From: Succinatimonas sp. UBA7265 | Lineage (GTDB): Bacteria > Pseudomonadota > Gammaproteobacteria > Enterobacterales > Succinivibrionaceae | Direction: 5' to 3' | NCBI GenBank assembly: GCA_002473165.1 | Contig: DKSD01000035.1 | Span: 1 to 59,261, forward strand | Length of the DNA: 59,261 bases | In this document: positions 15,236 through 24,172 of the stretch, piece after piece | Position numbering within the stretch: the stretch's first letter is position 1 | Layout of the letters: every line of letters begins with the position of its first letter | Translations under genes and position numbers: made by a program | The notes under the pieces: generated by a model | Database searches by the model: none | Told to the model about the DNA's origin: nothing | The model's input: the letters and a program-made list of their open reading frames with translations, nothing else

Positions 15236-16950
15236 ATAAAGCCTTTGATGTCCTCAAGGCTTTGGTAGCCTGAGAGCAGTCCTGAGATTTTGCCGTTTTT
15301 TATGACGGCGGCCGCGGGCACGCCCTGCACGCCAAAGCGCTCTATGAGCTCGGCGCTCTCAGGGCTTTGGGGATCGCTTAAGTCAAACCTGACGGTTTTA
15401 AGCCCCAGATCCGCTGCAAAATCCGCGAACTCTTTTCCCGAGTAGACCTTGCGGTCAAGCGCGTGGCAGTTCTCGCACCATGAGGCAGAGAACGTCACAT
15501 AGACCGGGCTCTGCCCCAGGCTTTGCAGTTCGGCATAGGCGCTGAGAGTGTCAAAGCCGCTGTCGGTCGCAGGGGTGAAGGTCTTAAGGCAGACAAAACC
15601 CGCGCACAGCGCGTAGAGGCAGGAGACGGCGGCGCGCGAGATCATGCCGCCCGCGCCCAAAGCGGACATGCTCACCCACACGAAGATCGCTGTCAGAAGC
15701 ATCGCAAGGCCGATCTCAAACCACAGTGCGTAAGCAAAAAGCGGCAGCAGCATCAAACCGGCTGCAAACACCAAAGGCAGGGCGATGAGCTTTCTTACGT
15801 AGGCTGAATACTTGCCGGGCTTGGGCAGCACGCGCGGGCCGAAGAGCCCGGCGACAAAGAGCGGCAGGCCCATGCCTAACCCTATGGCCATAAACATCAG
15901 CGTGCCGCGCAGCACCGAGCCGTCTTTTGCCACATAGAGCAGCGCGCCTGCCAGAGGGGCGGAGGTGCAGGGCGTCGTGAGCAGGCCTGAGAGCGCCCCG
16001 AAGATTGCCGCCGAGGTGATCGCGCCGCGGCGCTGCGAGGAGAGACGCCTGCGGATCGCGCCGTTCATGAGCTCGGGGACCTTGATGGTGATCACCCCGA
16101 GGCAGTCGAGCGCGAAGATCAAAAACACGAGCGCGATCGCGGCGCTCACGTACGGGCTTGAGAGCAGGGCGCGCGCGGACATGCCGGCTGAGGCGATCAC
16201 CCAGCCTAAGAGCGTGTAGGAGAGCACGAGGCCTGCAAGGTAGGAAAAGCTCAGCGCCGCCGCGCCGCCCAGGCTGCGGCGCCCGCCGCCTAAGATCATC
16301 GCGGTGAACACGCCGAGCATCGGCAGCACGCAGGGCGTGAGATCAAGCCCCATGCCCAAAAGCACGAACAGCGCGAGCGTCAGGGCAAGGCTGCCGTCAA
16401 AGGACGACTCTTCACTTTTTTTTTGCGGCGCCACCGAGCTCACGCCGTTTGATGCGGCCGCCCCTTTGATTTCAGGAAGGGCAAGCGCCGCGCGCTGCGG
16501 CGGGTAGCAGATCCCGGCCTGATCGCAGCCCTGGAGCGTCAGGGCGGCCTCGGCGCCTGCGGCGGCGCTTTGCACGGTGACGCTTACCTTAAAATCCCCG
16601 GTAACTATGTCGCGCGCCTGCCCGTCAGGCCCGCGGTGCGGCGTGCCCTGAGGCAGGATGGGCGCGCCGCCCTGGGCGTTTTGAAATTCTGTTTTAAGCG
16701 AGTCGATGTAGACGTAGGCGCCCTGTTGCACGGTAACCGTAAACACGGCCTCGGCTTTTTTCTCATCAAAGGAGGCGGCAACGGCAAAAGGCGTCTTTTT
16801 GGGCGCGGAGGCCTGGGCCTCCTGCGCGGGGGCGCCCAAATCAAACAGGCTCTCGTCAAGATCTTCTGCAAAAGCCGGGGCGTTCAGGCAGAGCAGAGCC
16901 AAAGCGGCCAGAAGGCTGAGCATTATGCGAGGAAAAGGTGAGCGGTGCAT
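15217..16950 (-). CDS. dsbD: Thiol:disulfide interchange protein DsbD
   Basis: Carries electrons from cytosolic thioredoxin across the inner membrane to periplasmic DsbC, DsbG and CcmG. 577 residues: signal peptide (about 1-28), N-terminal immunoglobulin-like domain with the Cys pair of GCDQAGICYPPQ, a central eight-helix domain whose Cys lie in LDLTPCVLPMLG and GLLTTPCTSAPLAG, and a C-terminal thioredoxin domain with SASWCENCHALD (about 487-498; active site CENC, E. coli CVAC). All six redox Cys are present. In E. coli dsbD lies a few genes from fxsA and groESL; the same neighbourhood is seen here. Confidence 0.96.
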   Translation of the reverse strand: MHRSPFPRIMLSLLAALALLCLNAPAFAEDLDESLFDLGAPAQEAQASAPKKTPFAVAASFDEKKAEAVFTVTVQQGAYVYIDSLKTEFQNAQGGAPILPQGTPHRGPDGQARDIVTGDFKVSVTVQSAAAGAEAALTLQGCDQAGICYPPQRAALALPEIKGAAASNGVSSVAPQKKSEESSFDGSLALTLALFVLLGMGLDLTPCVLPMLGVFTAMILGGGRRSLGGAAALSFSYLAGLVLSYTLLGWVIASAGMSARALLSSPYVSAAIALVFLIFALDCLGVITIKVPELMNGAIRRRLSSQRRGAITSAAIFGALSGLLTTPCTSAPLAGALLYVAKDGSVLRGTLMFMAIGLGMGLPLFVAGLFGPRVLPKPGKYSAYVRKLIALPLVFAAGLMLLPLFAYALWFEIGLAMLLTAIFVWVSMSALGAGGMISRAAVSCLYALCAGFVCLKTFTPATDSGFDTLSAYAELQSLGQSPVYVTFSASWCENCHALDRKVYSGKEFADFAADLGLKTVRFDLSDPQSPESAELIERFGVQGVPAAAVIKNGKISGLLSGYQSLEDIKGFIKAQLQ

Positions 16951-16989
16951 CTTAATTGGCAGCAGGTTATTAAAGCTTATGTGCTCTCA

Positions 16990-16995
16990 TATAAT
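16990..16995 (+). promoter_or_regulatory. Consensus -10 box of fxsA
   Basis: TATAAT, 46 nt before the fxsA ATG, inside the 90-bp spacer between divergent dsbD and fxsA. The -35 is weak (TTATTA, 16967-16972). The opposite strand of the same site reads ATTATA/TATTAT and may serve dsbD. Confidence 0.5.
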
Positions 16996-17040
16996 AGCGG
17001 ACAACGCCGGCGCAGGCACGCGCCTTACATAGGAGATCCC

Positions 17041-17499
17041 ATGTTTAAAATTTTCCCCGCGCTTTTGATCCTCTTTGTCGCCGAGATCGCCGTCATCATC
17101 AAAGTAGGCCAAACGGCGGGCGTGTTCGGCACGCTCACGGCGCTCTTTGTGTCCATGATGATCGGGACCGTGCTCGTAAAGCTGAGCTTTCGCAAAGCGG
17201 TGGTCAGCGCCGCTGAGGATCCGGTGCCGCGGCTGTCGCTGCTGTGGGTGCCGCTGGCGGGGTTTTTCTTTATCTTCCCCGGGTTTATCTCCGATGTTTT
17301 AGGGCTTTTGATCCTGCTGCCGCCGCTGCAGCGCCTGCTGGAGCGCCGCCTCATGAAAAAAGCGGGCATGTCAGGCATCTCAGGCTTTGCCCGCGGCTTT
17401 GAGCACCGCCATTACGGCGGGACCACGGTGGACGCGAGCTACACGGAAGTTGAAGATCCGCTGCCTCAGGACAGCGGCAAAGATCAGAAAAAGGACTGA
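17041..17499 (+). CDS. fxsA: FxsA family membrane protein
   Basis: 152 residues with about four hydrophobic segments in the first 110, typical of FxsA: FPALLILFVAEIAVIIKVG, TLTALFVSMMIGTVLV, then PLAGFFFIFPGFISDVLGLLILLPP. The tail is hydrophilic. E. coli FxsA is an inner-membrane protein whose overproduction relieves phage T7 exclusion by F plasmids; its normal role is unclear. The start ATG at 17041 has AGGAG (17031-17035). The upstream in-frame extension crosses the promoter and is not coding. Position near dsbD and groESL matches E. coli. Confidence 0.88.
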   Translation: MFKIFPALLILFVAEIAVIIKVGQTAGVFGTLTALFVSMMIGTVLVKLSFRKAVVSAAEDPVPRLSLLWVPLAGFFFIFPGFISDVLGLLILLPPLQRLLERRLMKKAGMSGISGFARGFEHRHYGGTTVDASYTEVEDPLPQDSGKDQKKD

Positions 17500-17534
17500 G
17501 CTTTTTTTCAGCCAGGCTTTAAGCGGAGGCGGCG

Positions 17535-18497
17535 GTGGACAAGGCGAAATATTACGCGATGCTGGTGCTCGCGTGCCTGCTGTGGGGCGGCACGCCGGCA
17601 AGCGGCAGAGTGCTGGCAGCCAAGCTCTCGCCGCTGCTGCTTACGGGGATCCGCTTTTTCTGCATGGCCTCGCTGATCTTTGTCTTCCTCATCCTCTCGG
17701 GGCAGTTTAAACAGTGGATCCCCAAAGGGCGCACGCTGTTCGTGCTCTTTTTGATGGGCGCGACCGGGGTGTTTTTGCACAACGGCCTGCTAATGTTAGG
17801 CCTGCATTACACGACGGCCTCGAACACCGCGCTCATAGAATCCGTGGGCCCGGCCGTCACGAGCGTGCTGGCGTTCCTCATCATCGGCGAGCGCCTAAGC
17901 CCTTTGGGATGGGCGGGGATTTTCATCGCCTGCCAGGGCGCGGTGTGCATCGTGACGCGCGGCGATCCGGCGGCGCTGCTGCGCATGGACGTCAACGCAG
18001 GCGATCTCATCGTGCTTGTCGCCGAATCCATGTGGTCTGTCTACACCGTGATCAGCTGGTACCTGCCCGCGCGCTACAACGCGGCGGCGGCCACGGCCTG
18101 GTCGGGGATGATGGGTATGGCGCTGTGCTTTGCAGGCGGCGCCCTTGCCGGGGAACTGCATTATGAGCCCATGGACACGGGCGACTGCCTTACATTTGCC
18201 TTCATGGTCTTAGGCCCGGGGCTCATCGCCTTTATCGGCTGGAACTGGGCGGTGCTGCGCGTGGGCGCGAGCAAGGCCGGATCTTTTTGCTACATCGTGC
18301 CGATCGCAGGCGCCCTCGTGGGCGTGCTGCTCTTAGACGAGACGCTGCTCATCTCCCAGATTTTGGGCGGGGCGATCATCATCTTCGGCATGATCCTCAC
18401 GGCCCGCGCCAAGCTGGGCAGATCCCGCGGGCGCGGCAGGGACATTCCCCTCAAAAAACTCCAGGCCGCATCCGCAGGCGCCAAAGAAAAATCTTAA
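17535..18497 (+). CDS. EamA/DMT-family membrane exporter (2)
   Basis: 320 residues, ten predicted membrane helices in two EamA repeats (about 5-140 and 150-290). YYAMLVLACLLWGGTPASGRVLA opens repeat 1 and GLHYTTASNTALIESVGPAVTSVLAFLIIGERLSPLGWAGIFI is a typical helix 3-5 block. Basic cytosolic tail (RAKLGRSRGRGRD). GTG start with GGAGG 5 nt upstream, 35 nt after fxsA, so it may share the fxsA transcript. In E. coli an APC transporter (yjeH) occupies this place between fxsA and groES. Substrate unknown. Not closely similar to the exporter at 3.1 kb. Confidence 0.82.
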   Translation: MDKAKYYAMLVLACLLWGGTPASGRVLAAKLSPLLLTGIRFFCMASLIFVFLILSGQFKQWIPKGRTLFVLFLMGATGVFLHNGLLMLGLHYTTASNTALIESVGPAVTSVLAFLIIGERLSPLGWAGIFIACQGAVCIVTRGDPAALLRMDVNAGDLIVLVAESMWSVYTVISWYLPARYNAAAATAWSGMMGMALCFAGGALAGELHYEPMDTGDCLTFAFMVLGPGLIAFIGWNWAVLRVGASKAGSFCYIVPIAGALVGVLLLDETLLISQILGGAIIIFGMILTARAKLGRSRGRGRDIPLKKLQAASAGAKEKS

Positions 18498-18539
18498 AAA
18501 TATTATTTTGCAGATCAAACAATAAAACGTATTAATCGC

Positions 18540-18553
18540 AAAAGCGCGCTTTT
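18540..18553. repeat. Perfect palindrome upstream of the groESL promoter
   Basis: AAAAGCGCGCTTTT, 3 nt before the sigma-32 -35 box. It could be a short terminator of the EamA gene or an operator for groESL. It is not a CIRCE element. Confidence 0.4.
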
Positions 18554-18556
18554 ATT

Positions 18557-18585
18557 CTTGAAACGGGGAAAACCATCCCCATTTA
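18557..18585 (+). promoter_or_regulatory. Sigma-32 heat-shock promoter of groESL
   Basis: CTTGAAA (18557-18563) and CCCCATTTA (18577-18585) match the RpoH consensus almost exactly, with 14 nt between CTTGAA and CCCCAT. The order and spacing are those of the E. coli groE promoter. The leader to the groES ATG is about 105 nt and holds a perfect stem GGACGA (18639-18644) / TCGTCC (18654-18659). The groES ribosome site is only GGGG (18688-18691). Confidence 0.9.
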
Positions 18586-18696
18586 CCTAGTTGTCAAAAA
18601 AATCTAACGGCGCGAAAGCAATTTCGGGCCGGGGCAGCGGACGAGCCTGTTCATCGTCCTCAGAGAAACTTTTAGCGGTGATTCACCGGGGTCAAC

Positions 18697-18987
18697 ATGA
18701 AATTAGTTCCTTTGTACGATCGCGTTATTGTCAAACCCTTTGAAGAAGAGAAGAAGTCCGAAGGCGGCATCATTCTCGGCAAGCAGGCTGAGAAATCCAC
18801 CCGCGGCAAGGTTGTGGCTGTCGGCAAGGGCCGTCTGCTCGACAACGGCGAGACTGCCAAGATGGCCGTCAAAGTCGGCGATACCGTGATTTACAACGAA
18901 GGCTACGGCACGAAGAAAGAGCGCCTGGACGGGGATGACGTGCTCATCCTCTCTGAGAGCGACATCATGGCCATCGTTGAAGACTAA
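18697..18987 (+). CDS. groES: Co-chaperonin GroES
   Basis: 96 residues (97 in E. coli). Seven-fold lid of the GroEL folding chamber. The N-terminal MKLVPLYDRVIVKPFEEEKKS and the mobile loop SEGGIILGKQAEKSTRGKVVAVGKG, with the hydrophobic IIL tip that docks on GroEL, are intact, as is the closing DIMAIVED. Heat-shock control by the upstream sigma-32 promoter is expected. groEL follows after 31 nt. The Shine-Dalgarno is poor for so highly expressed a gene. Confidence 0.98.
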   Translation: MKLVPLYDRVIVKPFEEEKKSEGGIILGKQAEKSTRGKVVAVGKGRLLDNGETAKMAVKVGDTVIYNEGYGTKKERLDGDDVLILSESDIMAIVED

Positions 18988-19018
18988 TCAGATTTTTTAA
19001 CCAGGAAGTTTAAATAAC

Positions 19019-20668
19019 ATGTCAGCAAAACAGGTATTTTTCGGTAACGACGCCCGTTCGCAGATGCTCGAAGGCGTCAATGTCCTTGCCAATGCCGTCA
19101 AGGTTACCTTAGGCCCTAAAGGCCGCAACGTGGTCCTCGACCGCTCCTACGGCGCACCGCTCATCACCAAAGACGGCGTGACCGTTGCCAAGGAAGTCGA
19201 GCTTGAGGGCAAGTTCCAGAACATGGGCGCTCAGATGGTCAAGGAAGTCGCTTCCAAGTCCAATGACGCCGCAGGCGACGGCACCACCACCGCCACCGTG
19301 CTGGCCCAGGCCATCGTGAACGAAGGCCTCAAGGCTGTGGCCGCCGGCATGAACCCGATGGACTTAAAGCGCGGCATCGACAAAGCTGTCGCCGCTGCCA
19401 CCGATGAGCTCAAGAAGATGTCCACCAAGTGCGATGATCAGAAGTCCATCGCCCAGGTCGGCACCATTTCCGCTAACTCCGACGCCACCGTGGGCAACCT
19501 CATCGCTGAGGCCATGGAGAAAGTCGGCCACGACGGCGTGATCACCATTGAAGACGGCCAGGGCCTCGAGGATCAGCTCGATGTCGTGGAAGGCATGCAG
19601 TTCGACCGCGGCTACCTCTCTCCGTACTTCGTCAACAAGGCTGACACCTCCACCGTTGAGCTCGAAAATCCGTACATCCTCCTGTGCGACAAGAAGATCT
19701 CCAACATCCGCGACATCCTCCCGATCCTCGAGGGCGTTGCCAAGGGCGGCAAGTCACTGCTGATCATCGCTGAGGACGTTGAGTCCGAAGCTCTGGCCAC
19801 CTTAGTGGTCAACAATATGCGCGGCATCGTGAAAGTCGCTGCCGTCAAGGCTCCTGGCTTCGGCGACCGCCGCAAGGCCATGCTGCAGGATATCGCCATC
19901 CTCACCGGCGGCACTGTCATCTCCTCCGAGCTCGGCATGGAGCTGGACAAGGCCACGCTCGATGACTTAGGCGAGGCCAAGAAGGTCGTCATCACCAAGG
20001 ATGACACCACAATCGTCAAGGGCAAGGGCGACAAGGCCGCCATCAAGGACCGTGTCGATCAGATCCGCAAGCAGATCGAGGAGTCCACCTCCGATTACGA
20101 TCGCGAGAAGCTTCAGGAGCGCGTTGCCAAGCTGGCCGGCGGTGTTGCCGTCATCAAGGTCGGCGCCGCCACTGAGGTCGCCATGAAAGAGAAGAAGGCC
20201 CGTGTCGAGGACGCCATGCACGCCACCCGCGCCGCTGTTGAAGAAGGCGTGGTTCCTGGCGGCGGGGTTGCGCTGCTGCACGCTGCCAAGAAGATCGCCG
20301 GCCTCAAGGGCGACAACCAGGATCAGAATGTGGGCATCAAGGTCGCTCTGACCGCCATGGAAGCCCCGCTGCGCCAGATCGTTGCCAACGCCGGCGAAGA
20401 GGCCTCCGTGGTCGCCAACAAGGTCCGCGACGGCAAGGCCAATTTCGGCTACAACGCTGCCACCGGCGAGTACGGCGACATGCTGGAGATGGGCATCCTG
20501 GATCCTACCAAGGTGACCCGTTCCGCCCTTGAGTACGCCGCTTCGATCGCCGGCCTCATGATCACCACCGAGTGCATGATCGCCGACGCTCCGAAGAACG
20601 ACAAGGACAATGCCGCTGCCGCAGCCGCTGCTGCCGGCATGGGCGGCGGCATGGGCGGCATGATGTAA
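19019..20668 (+). CDS. groEL: Chaperonin GroEL
   Basis: 549 residues (548 in E. coli), ATP-driven double-ring chaperonin. ATP-binding segments: VTLGPKGRNVVLD and DGTTTATVLAQ; the hinge GVVPGGGVAL is near residue 413. Apical domain in the middle, and the flexible C-terminus ends in GGG/GGM repeats. Ribosome site AGGAAG. Codon use is shifted towards GCT, GTT and ATC, more strongly than in neighbours, as expected for very high expression. A strong terminator follows. Confidence 0.99.
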   Translation: MSAKQVFFGNDARSQMLEGVNVLANAVKVTLGPKGRNVVLDRSYGAPLITKDGVTVAKEVELEGKFQNMGAQMVKEVASKSNDAAGDGTTTATVLAQAIVNEGLKAVAAGMNPMDLKRGIDKAVAAATDELKKMSTKCDDQKSIAQVGTISANSDATVGNLIAEAMEKVGHDGVITIEDGQGLEDQLDVVEGMQFDRGYLSPYFVNKADTSTVELENPYILLCDKKISNIRDILPILEGVAKGGKSLLIIAEDVESEALATLVVNNMRGIVKVAAVKAPGFGDRRKAMLQDIAILTGGTVISSELGMELDKATLDDLGEAKKVVITKDDTTIVKGKGDKAAIKDRVDQIRKQIEESTSDYDREKLQERVAKLAGGVAVIKVGAATEVAMKEKKARVEDAMHATRAAVEEGVVPGGGVALLHAAKKIAGLKGDNQDQNVGIKVALTAMEAPLRQIVANAGEEASVVANKVRDGKANFGYNAATGEYGDMLEMGILDPTKVTRSALEYAASIAGLMITTECMIADAPKNDKDNAAAAAAAAGMGGGMGGMM

Positions 20669-20712
20669 TTCATGCGCCATGCGCCGGGGGCTTAAAACCC
20701 CTTGAATAAAAG

Positions 20713-20747
20713 AAACCCTGTTGCCTTTGAGGTGACAGGGTTTTTTA
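20713..20747 (+). terminator. Terminator of groESL
   Basis: AAACCCTGT (20713-20721) pairs with ACAGGGTTT (20735-20743), extended by a TGCC/GGTG stem around loop TTTGA, and is followed by a run of T. The next 130 bases hold no gene. Confidence 0.85.
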
Positions 20748-20880
20748 TATCCTGCGCCGCGCTGCTCCTCAGCCCCGGTCCCGGCGTTTTACCTTCCGGT
20801 TTTTTCTGGCTGCAGGCAAAAACCTGTAAGCGGCTGGATCCTCACGCTCTCATCCGGGGTGGCGCGCTTTGGCGGCAGCA

Positions 20881-20914
20881 AAACAAAAGCCGTGCAGGCT
20901 TGCGCCTGCACGGC
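20881..20914 (-). terminator. Terminator of mrcA
   Basis: GCCGTGCAGGC (20889-20899), loop TTGC, GCCTGCACGGC (20904-20914). Read on the minus strand it is followed by TTTTGTTT, 19 nt after the mrcA stop. Confidence 0.8.
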
Positions 20915-20932
20915 CTGAGATCAGGGTTGAGC

Positions 20933-23395
20933 TCAGAAGATGTCGTCTGAGCCCGTGCCGGTGTCGGACGAATTGCCGCCCTGGGCCGGTGCGCCATCCT
21001 CTCCGGCGCCTTCTTCAGGAGCGCTCGCAGCGCCGCTCTCTGAGATGGCCTGCGAGCCTTTAAGGCAGAGATCGGAGATGCCGTCATTGGAGCACTGCTT
21101 TACGTCGGCAGGCTTGTCCATGTTCTGCTCGGGCACGCCGTGCTGGGCGAGCCTGAAGAACTCGGCCCACACCGGCAGCGCCGAGTAGGCGCCGCCTTCG
21201 GGGCCCTGGCTTGCGGAGTAGCCGAGATCGCGATCGGTGTCAAAGCCCATCCAGGACGTGGCCACGAGGTTTGTGTCAAAGCCTGAGAACCAGGCGTCGT
21301 GGACGTCGTTTGTCGTGCCGGTCTTGCCGTGGAGATCTTTGCGCCCGGTGATGTTGTAGGCGCGGCCGCCGGTTCCCCAGTAAGGGCCGGAAATGCCGCT
21401 GCCGCCGTAGACGACGGAGCGCATCATGTCGGCCACGATGTAGGCGTTGCCGTGGGAGAGCACCTGCGGCGGCAGTTCCGGGTTTTCGGGGATCTGATCG
21501 TCATAGGTGAGCGCGATGGCGTTGATCACGCGATCAGGCGCGTGCGGATCGGCGCGTTTGGGATCGGCCTGATAGACAAGCTGATCGCCTTTGGTGATCT
21601 TGTCGATGAAATAGGGCGTGATCCTGAAGCCGCCGTTGGCGAAGGTCGCATAGCCTGCCACGAGATCAAGCGGCGTCGTCTCCACGGTGCCTAAAGCCAT
21701 GGACTCGACCTGCTGGGATTTTGGGATCTCAAAGCCGAATTTTTGCACATGGGTTACGGCGTTGGCCACGCCTACCTGGCGGATCAGGCGCACGGAGATG
21801 ACGTTCTTGGAGCGGGCCAGGCCTTCGCGCAGGGTCATGATGCCGTCATAGCGGTTAGGCGTGTTCTTAGGCTCCCACCAGGTGCGCGAGCCCGGATCCC
21901 AGGTCTTGAGCGGTTCATCCATGAACACGGAGTTGATGCTGATCCCCTTGGCCACAGCCGAGGAATAGAGGAAAGGCTTAAAGTTAGAGCCCACCTGGCG
22001 CTTGGCCTGGGTCGTGCGGTCGAACTTGCTCTTCTCAAAATCAAAGCCGCCCACGAGCGCCTCGACAGCGCCGGTGTAGGGATCAAGCGCCACGAGCGCC
22101 GACTCGACCTCAGGCAGCTGTGTGAGCGTGTACTGGCCTTTTTCGTCCTGGAACCAGTAGATGAGATCCCCTGTTTTGAGCACATCCGAGGGCTTGCGCG
22201 GCGCCGGCCCCTGGCTGCGGTCGGTCTTAAACGCCGAGGCCCACTTCATGCCCTCCCAGGGGATGGTGATGAGCGAGCCGCCGCGGGTTACGGCCGAGGC
22301 GGTTTTAGCCTCATCGTCTATGAGAGTGATGAGGCCCGGGAAGATGTAGTGGTAGAGATCGTTTTCGCGCAGCAGTTTCTCGCGCGCGTCCGCGCCGCCG
22401 TCAAAGCCCTGGAGCGCGGCGGTGTTGAGCAGCGGCCCGCGCCAGCCGTGGCGGTGATCGTAGGACGTCACGCCCTTGAACACGGCATAGTGGGCGGCCT
22501 CGGCGTTTTTGGAATCGACGGTCGTGTAGATCTTAAGGCCGTCGGTGTAGGCGCTCTCGCCGAATCTGTCGAGCGCGAACTGACGGGCGTTTTCGGCCAC
22601 ATACGGGGCGTAGGCTTCCAAAGGCGCGCCGTGCTTTACGGTCTTGTAGGGCTCGGCGCAGGCGGTTTCATACTCGGCCTTGGTGATAAAGCCCTGATCG
22701 AGCATGCGGGCGAGCACGGTGTTGCGGCGCGCGCGCGAACGCTCAGGATAGGAGATCGGGTTTAAGGTCGACGGGGCTTTGGGCAGGCCGGCTATGGTCG
22801 CCATCTGGCCTAAGGTGAGATCTTTAAGATCCCGCCCGTAGTAGATCTGGGCGGCCGCGGCCACGCCGTAAGCGTTGTGGCCCAAGGCTATCTTGTTTAA
22901 ATAGAGCTCTAAGATCTCGTCTTTGGTGAGCACCTGCTCGATGCGCAGCGAGATGAAGATCTCGCGCAGCTTGCGCTTTAAAGTGCGCTCGCGGGTTAAG
23001 AAGAAGTTGCGGGCCACCTGCTGCGTGATCGTGGAGGCGCCCTGCGTGGCGTTGCCGGAGTTGCCGACGGCCACGGCCACGGCGCGCATGATGCCGATGG
23101 GATCTATGCCGGAGTGCTCGTAGAAGCGGCTGTCCTCAATGGCCAGAAAAGCCTGCTGAAGCTTTTTGGGGATCTCAGAGAGCGGCACCGGGATGCGTTT
23201 GGCTTCGCCGAATTCGCCGATGAGCTTGCCGTCGCGGGTGAAGATCTGCATCGGGGTTTCAAAGCTGACGCGCTTGAGCTCGTTCACATCGGGGAGATCC
23301 CCAAGCGAGTTGTAGTAAAAGCCGGCTGCCGCGGCCGATGAGGCCGCTCCCAGAAACAGTCCGCCCCACAGGACTGAACGCCAGAAGTTTTTCAC
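20933..23395 (-). CDS. mrcA: Penicillin-binding protein 1A
   Basis: Bifunctional class A PBP that polymerises and cross-links peptidoglycan in the periplasm. 820 residues from the GTG at 23395, preceded by GGAG and opening VKNFWRSVLWGG, a membrane anchor; a longer ATG reading to 23470 adds a polar stretch before the anchor and is unlikely. GT51 domain (about 50-225): AFLAIEDSRFYEHSGID, GASTITQQVARNFFL. OB-like region, then transpeptidase with SxxK in GSNFKPF (about 465), SKN and KTG in HGKTGTTND (about 690). Divergent from aroK as in E. coli, but the hofMNOPQ genes are absent. Confidence 0.96.
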   Translation of the reverse strand: MKNFWRSVLWGGLFLGAASSAAAAGFYYNSLGDLPDVNELKRVSFETPMQIFTRDGKLIGEFGEAKRIPVPLSEIPKKLQQAFLAIEDSRFYEHSGIDPIGIMRAVAVAVGNSGNATQGASTITQQVARNFFLTRERTLKRKLREIFISLRIEQVLTKDEILELYLNKIALGHNAYGVAAAAQIYYGRDLKDLTLGQMATIAGLPKAPSTLNPISYPERSRARRNTVLARMLDQGFITKAEYETACAEPYKTVKHGAPLEAYAPYVAENARQFALDRFGESAYTDGLKIYTTVDSKNAEAAHYAVFKGVTSYDHRHGWRGPLLNTAALQGFDGGADAREKLLRENDLYHYIFPGLITLIDDEAKTASAVTRGGSLITIPWEGMKWASAFKTDRSQGPAPRKPSDVLKTGDLIYWFQDEKGQYTLTQLPEVESALVALDPYTGAVEALVGGFDFEKSKFDRTTQAKRQVGSNFKPFLYSSAVAKGISINSVFMDEPLKTWDPGSRTWWEPKNTPNRYDGIMTLREGLARSKNVISVRLIRQVGVANAVTHVQKFGFEIPKSQQVESMALGTVETTPLDLVAGYATFANGGFRITPYFIDKITKGDQLVYQADPKRADPHAPDRVINAIALTYDDQIPENPELPPQVLSHGNAYIVADMMRSVVYGGSGISGPYWGTGGRAYNITGRKDLHGKTGTTNDVHDAWFSGFDTNLVATSWMGFDTDRDLGYSASQGPEGGAYSALPVWAEFFRLAQHGVPEQNMDKPADVKQCSNDGISDLCLKGSQAISESGAASAPEEGAGEDGAPAQGGNSSDTGTGSDDIF

Positions 23396-23545
23396 ACGCT
23401 CTCCAGGGCCGAATTCAGGATCCGCTTCCGCACTGCGATGGCCGTGCGGCGGTTCCCTCATGCCTTGCAACTATTGATGATGATATGATTTGACGGTGCG
23501 GCGTAAAGCCGCGGCCGGGGCGTCCCCCGGCGGAAAATCTGCGTT

Positions 23546-23551
23546 ATTTTA
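23546..23551 (-). promoter_or_regulatory. Candidate -10 box of mrcA
   Basis: TAAAAT on the minus strand, about 150 nt before the mrcA start in the divergent mrcA/aroK spacer. No convincing -35. Confidence 0.35.
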
Positions 23552-23634
23552 GCATTTCAGGCCGGCAAATACGGTTAAACGCCGCGCGCTGCGGGCTCTT
23601 GAAACAAGGGAAAAGCTGCAAAGCCTAAACGAAC

Positions 23635-24156
23635 ATGAGCAGGCAGGAGAGGATCTTTCTCGTAGGCCCGATGGGCTGCGGCAAATCCAGCATCGGCAAG
23701 TCGCTGGCGCTGGTGCTTGAAAGGCCGTTTTTGGATCTTGACGAGGTGATTGTCCGTGAGGCGGGCATGAGCATCCCGGAGATCTTTGAAAAAGAAGGCG
23801 AGCGCGGTTTTCGCGTCCGCGAGACGGCGGCGCTGCGCTCAAGCCTTAAGCACCAGGCGATCACGGCCACCGGAGGCGGCATCGTCACGACGCCTGAGAA
23901 CCTTGGGATCTTAAAAGATCACGGCATAGTCTGCTATCTCACGGCCGACGCTGAGACCTCCTACCGCCGCACTTTAAAGGACAACGGGAGGCCGATGATC
24001 GCCACTGACGATCGCAAAGGCCGGCTTGAGCAGCTGTTAAAGGTGCGCGATCCGCTCTACCGCAGCATCTGCGATTTCACCGTGGACAGCGCGGCGCACA
24101 GCGTGCGCGAATGCGTGGAACTTATTAAAAAGGCTTTGGCAAAATGCCGGGGCTGA
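23635..24156 (+). CDS. aroK: Shikimate kinase
   Basis: Phosphorylates shikimate at O-3. 173 residues. The P-loop GPMGCGKSS (11-19), the shikimate-binding DLDEVI and RETAALR region, and GGGIV (about 81-85) are all visible. It begins aroK-aroB-damX-rpe-gph-trpS, the E. coli order minus dam. The ATG at 23635 has no clear Shine-Dalgarno; the first residues MSRQERIFLVGPMG fit the family, so the start is kept. Confidence 0.95.
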   Translation: MSRQERIFLVGPMGCGKSSIGKSLALVLERPFLDLDEVIVREAGMSIPEIFEKEGERGFRVRETAALRSSLKHQAITATGGGIVTTPENLGILKDHGIVCYLTADAETSYRRTLKDNGRPMIATDDRKGRLEQLLKVRDPLYRSICDFTVDSAAHSVRECVELIKKALAKCRG

Positions 24157-24172
24157 CAGCAAGGAGCAAGGC

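Noticed and set aside
19231..20680. Long open frames opposite groEL
   Set aside because: They are shadows caused by GC-rich codon structure; composition is biased and no ribosome sites or motifs support them.
20702..20950. 82-codon frame after groEL
   Set aside because: It runs through the groESL terminator and the mrcA terminator and has no ribosome site.
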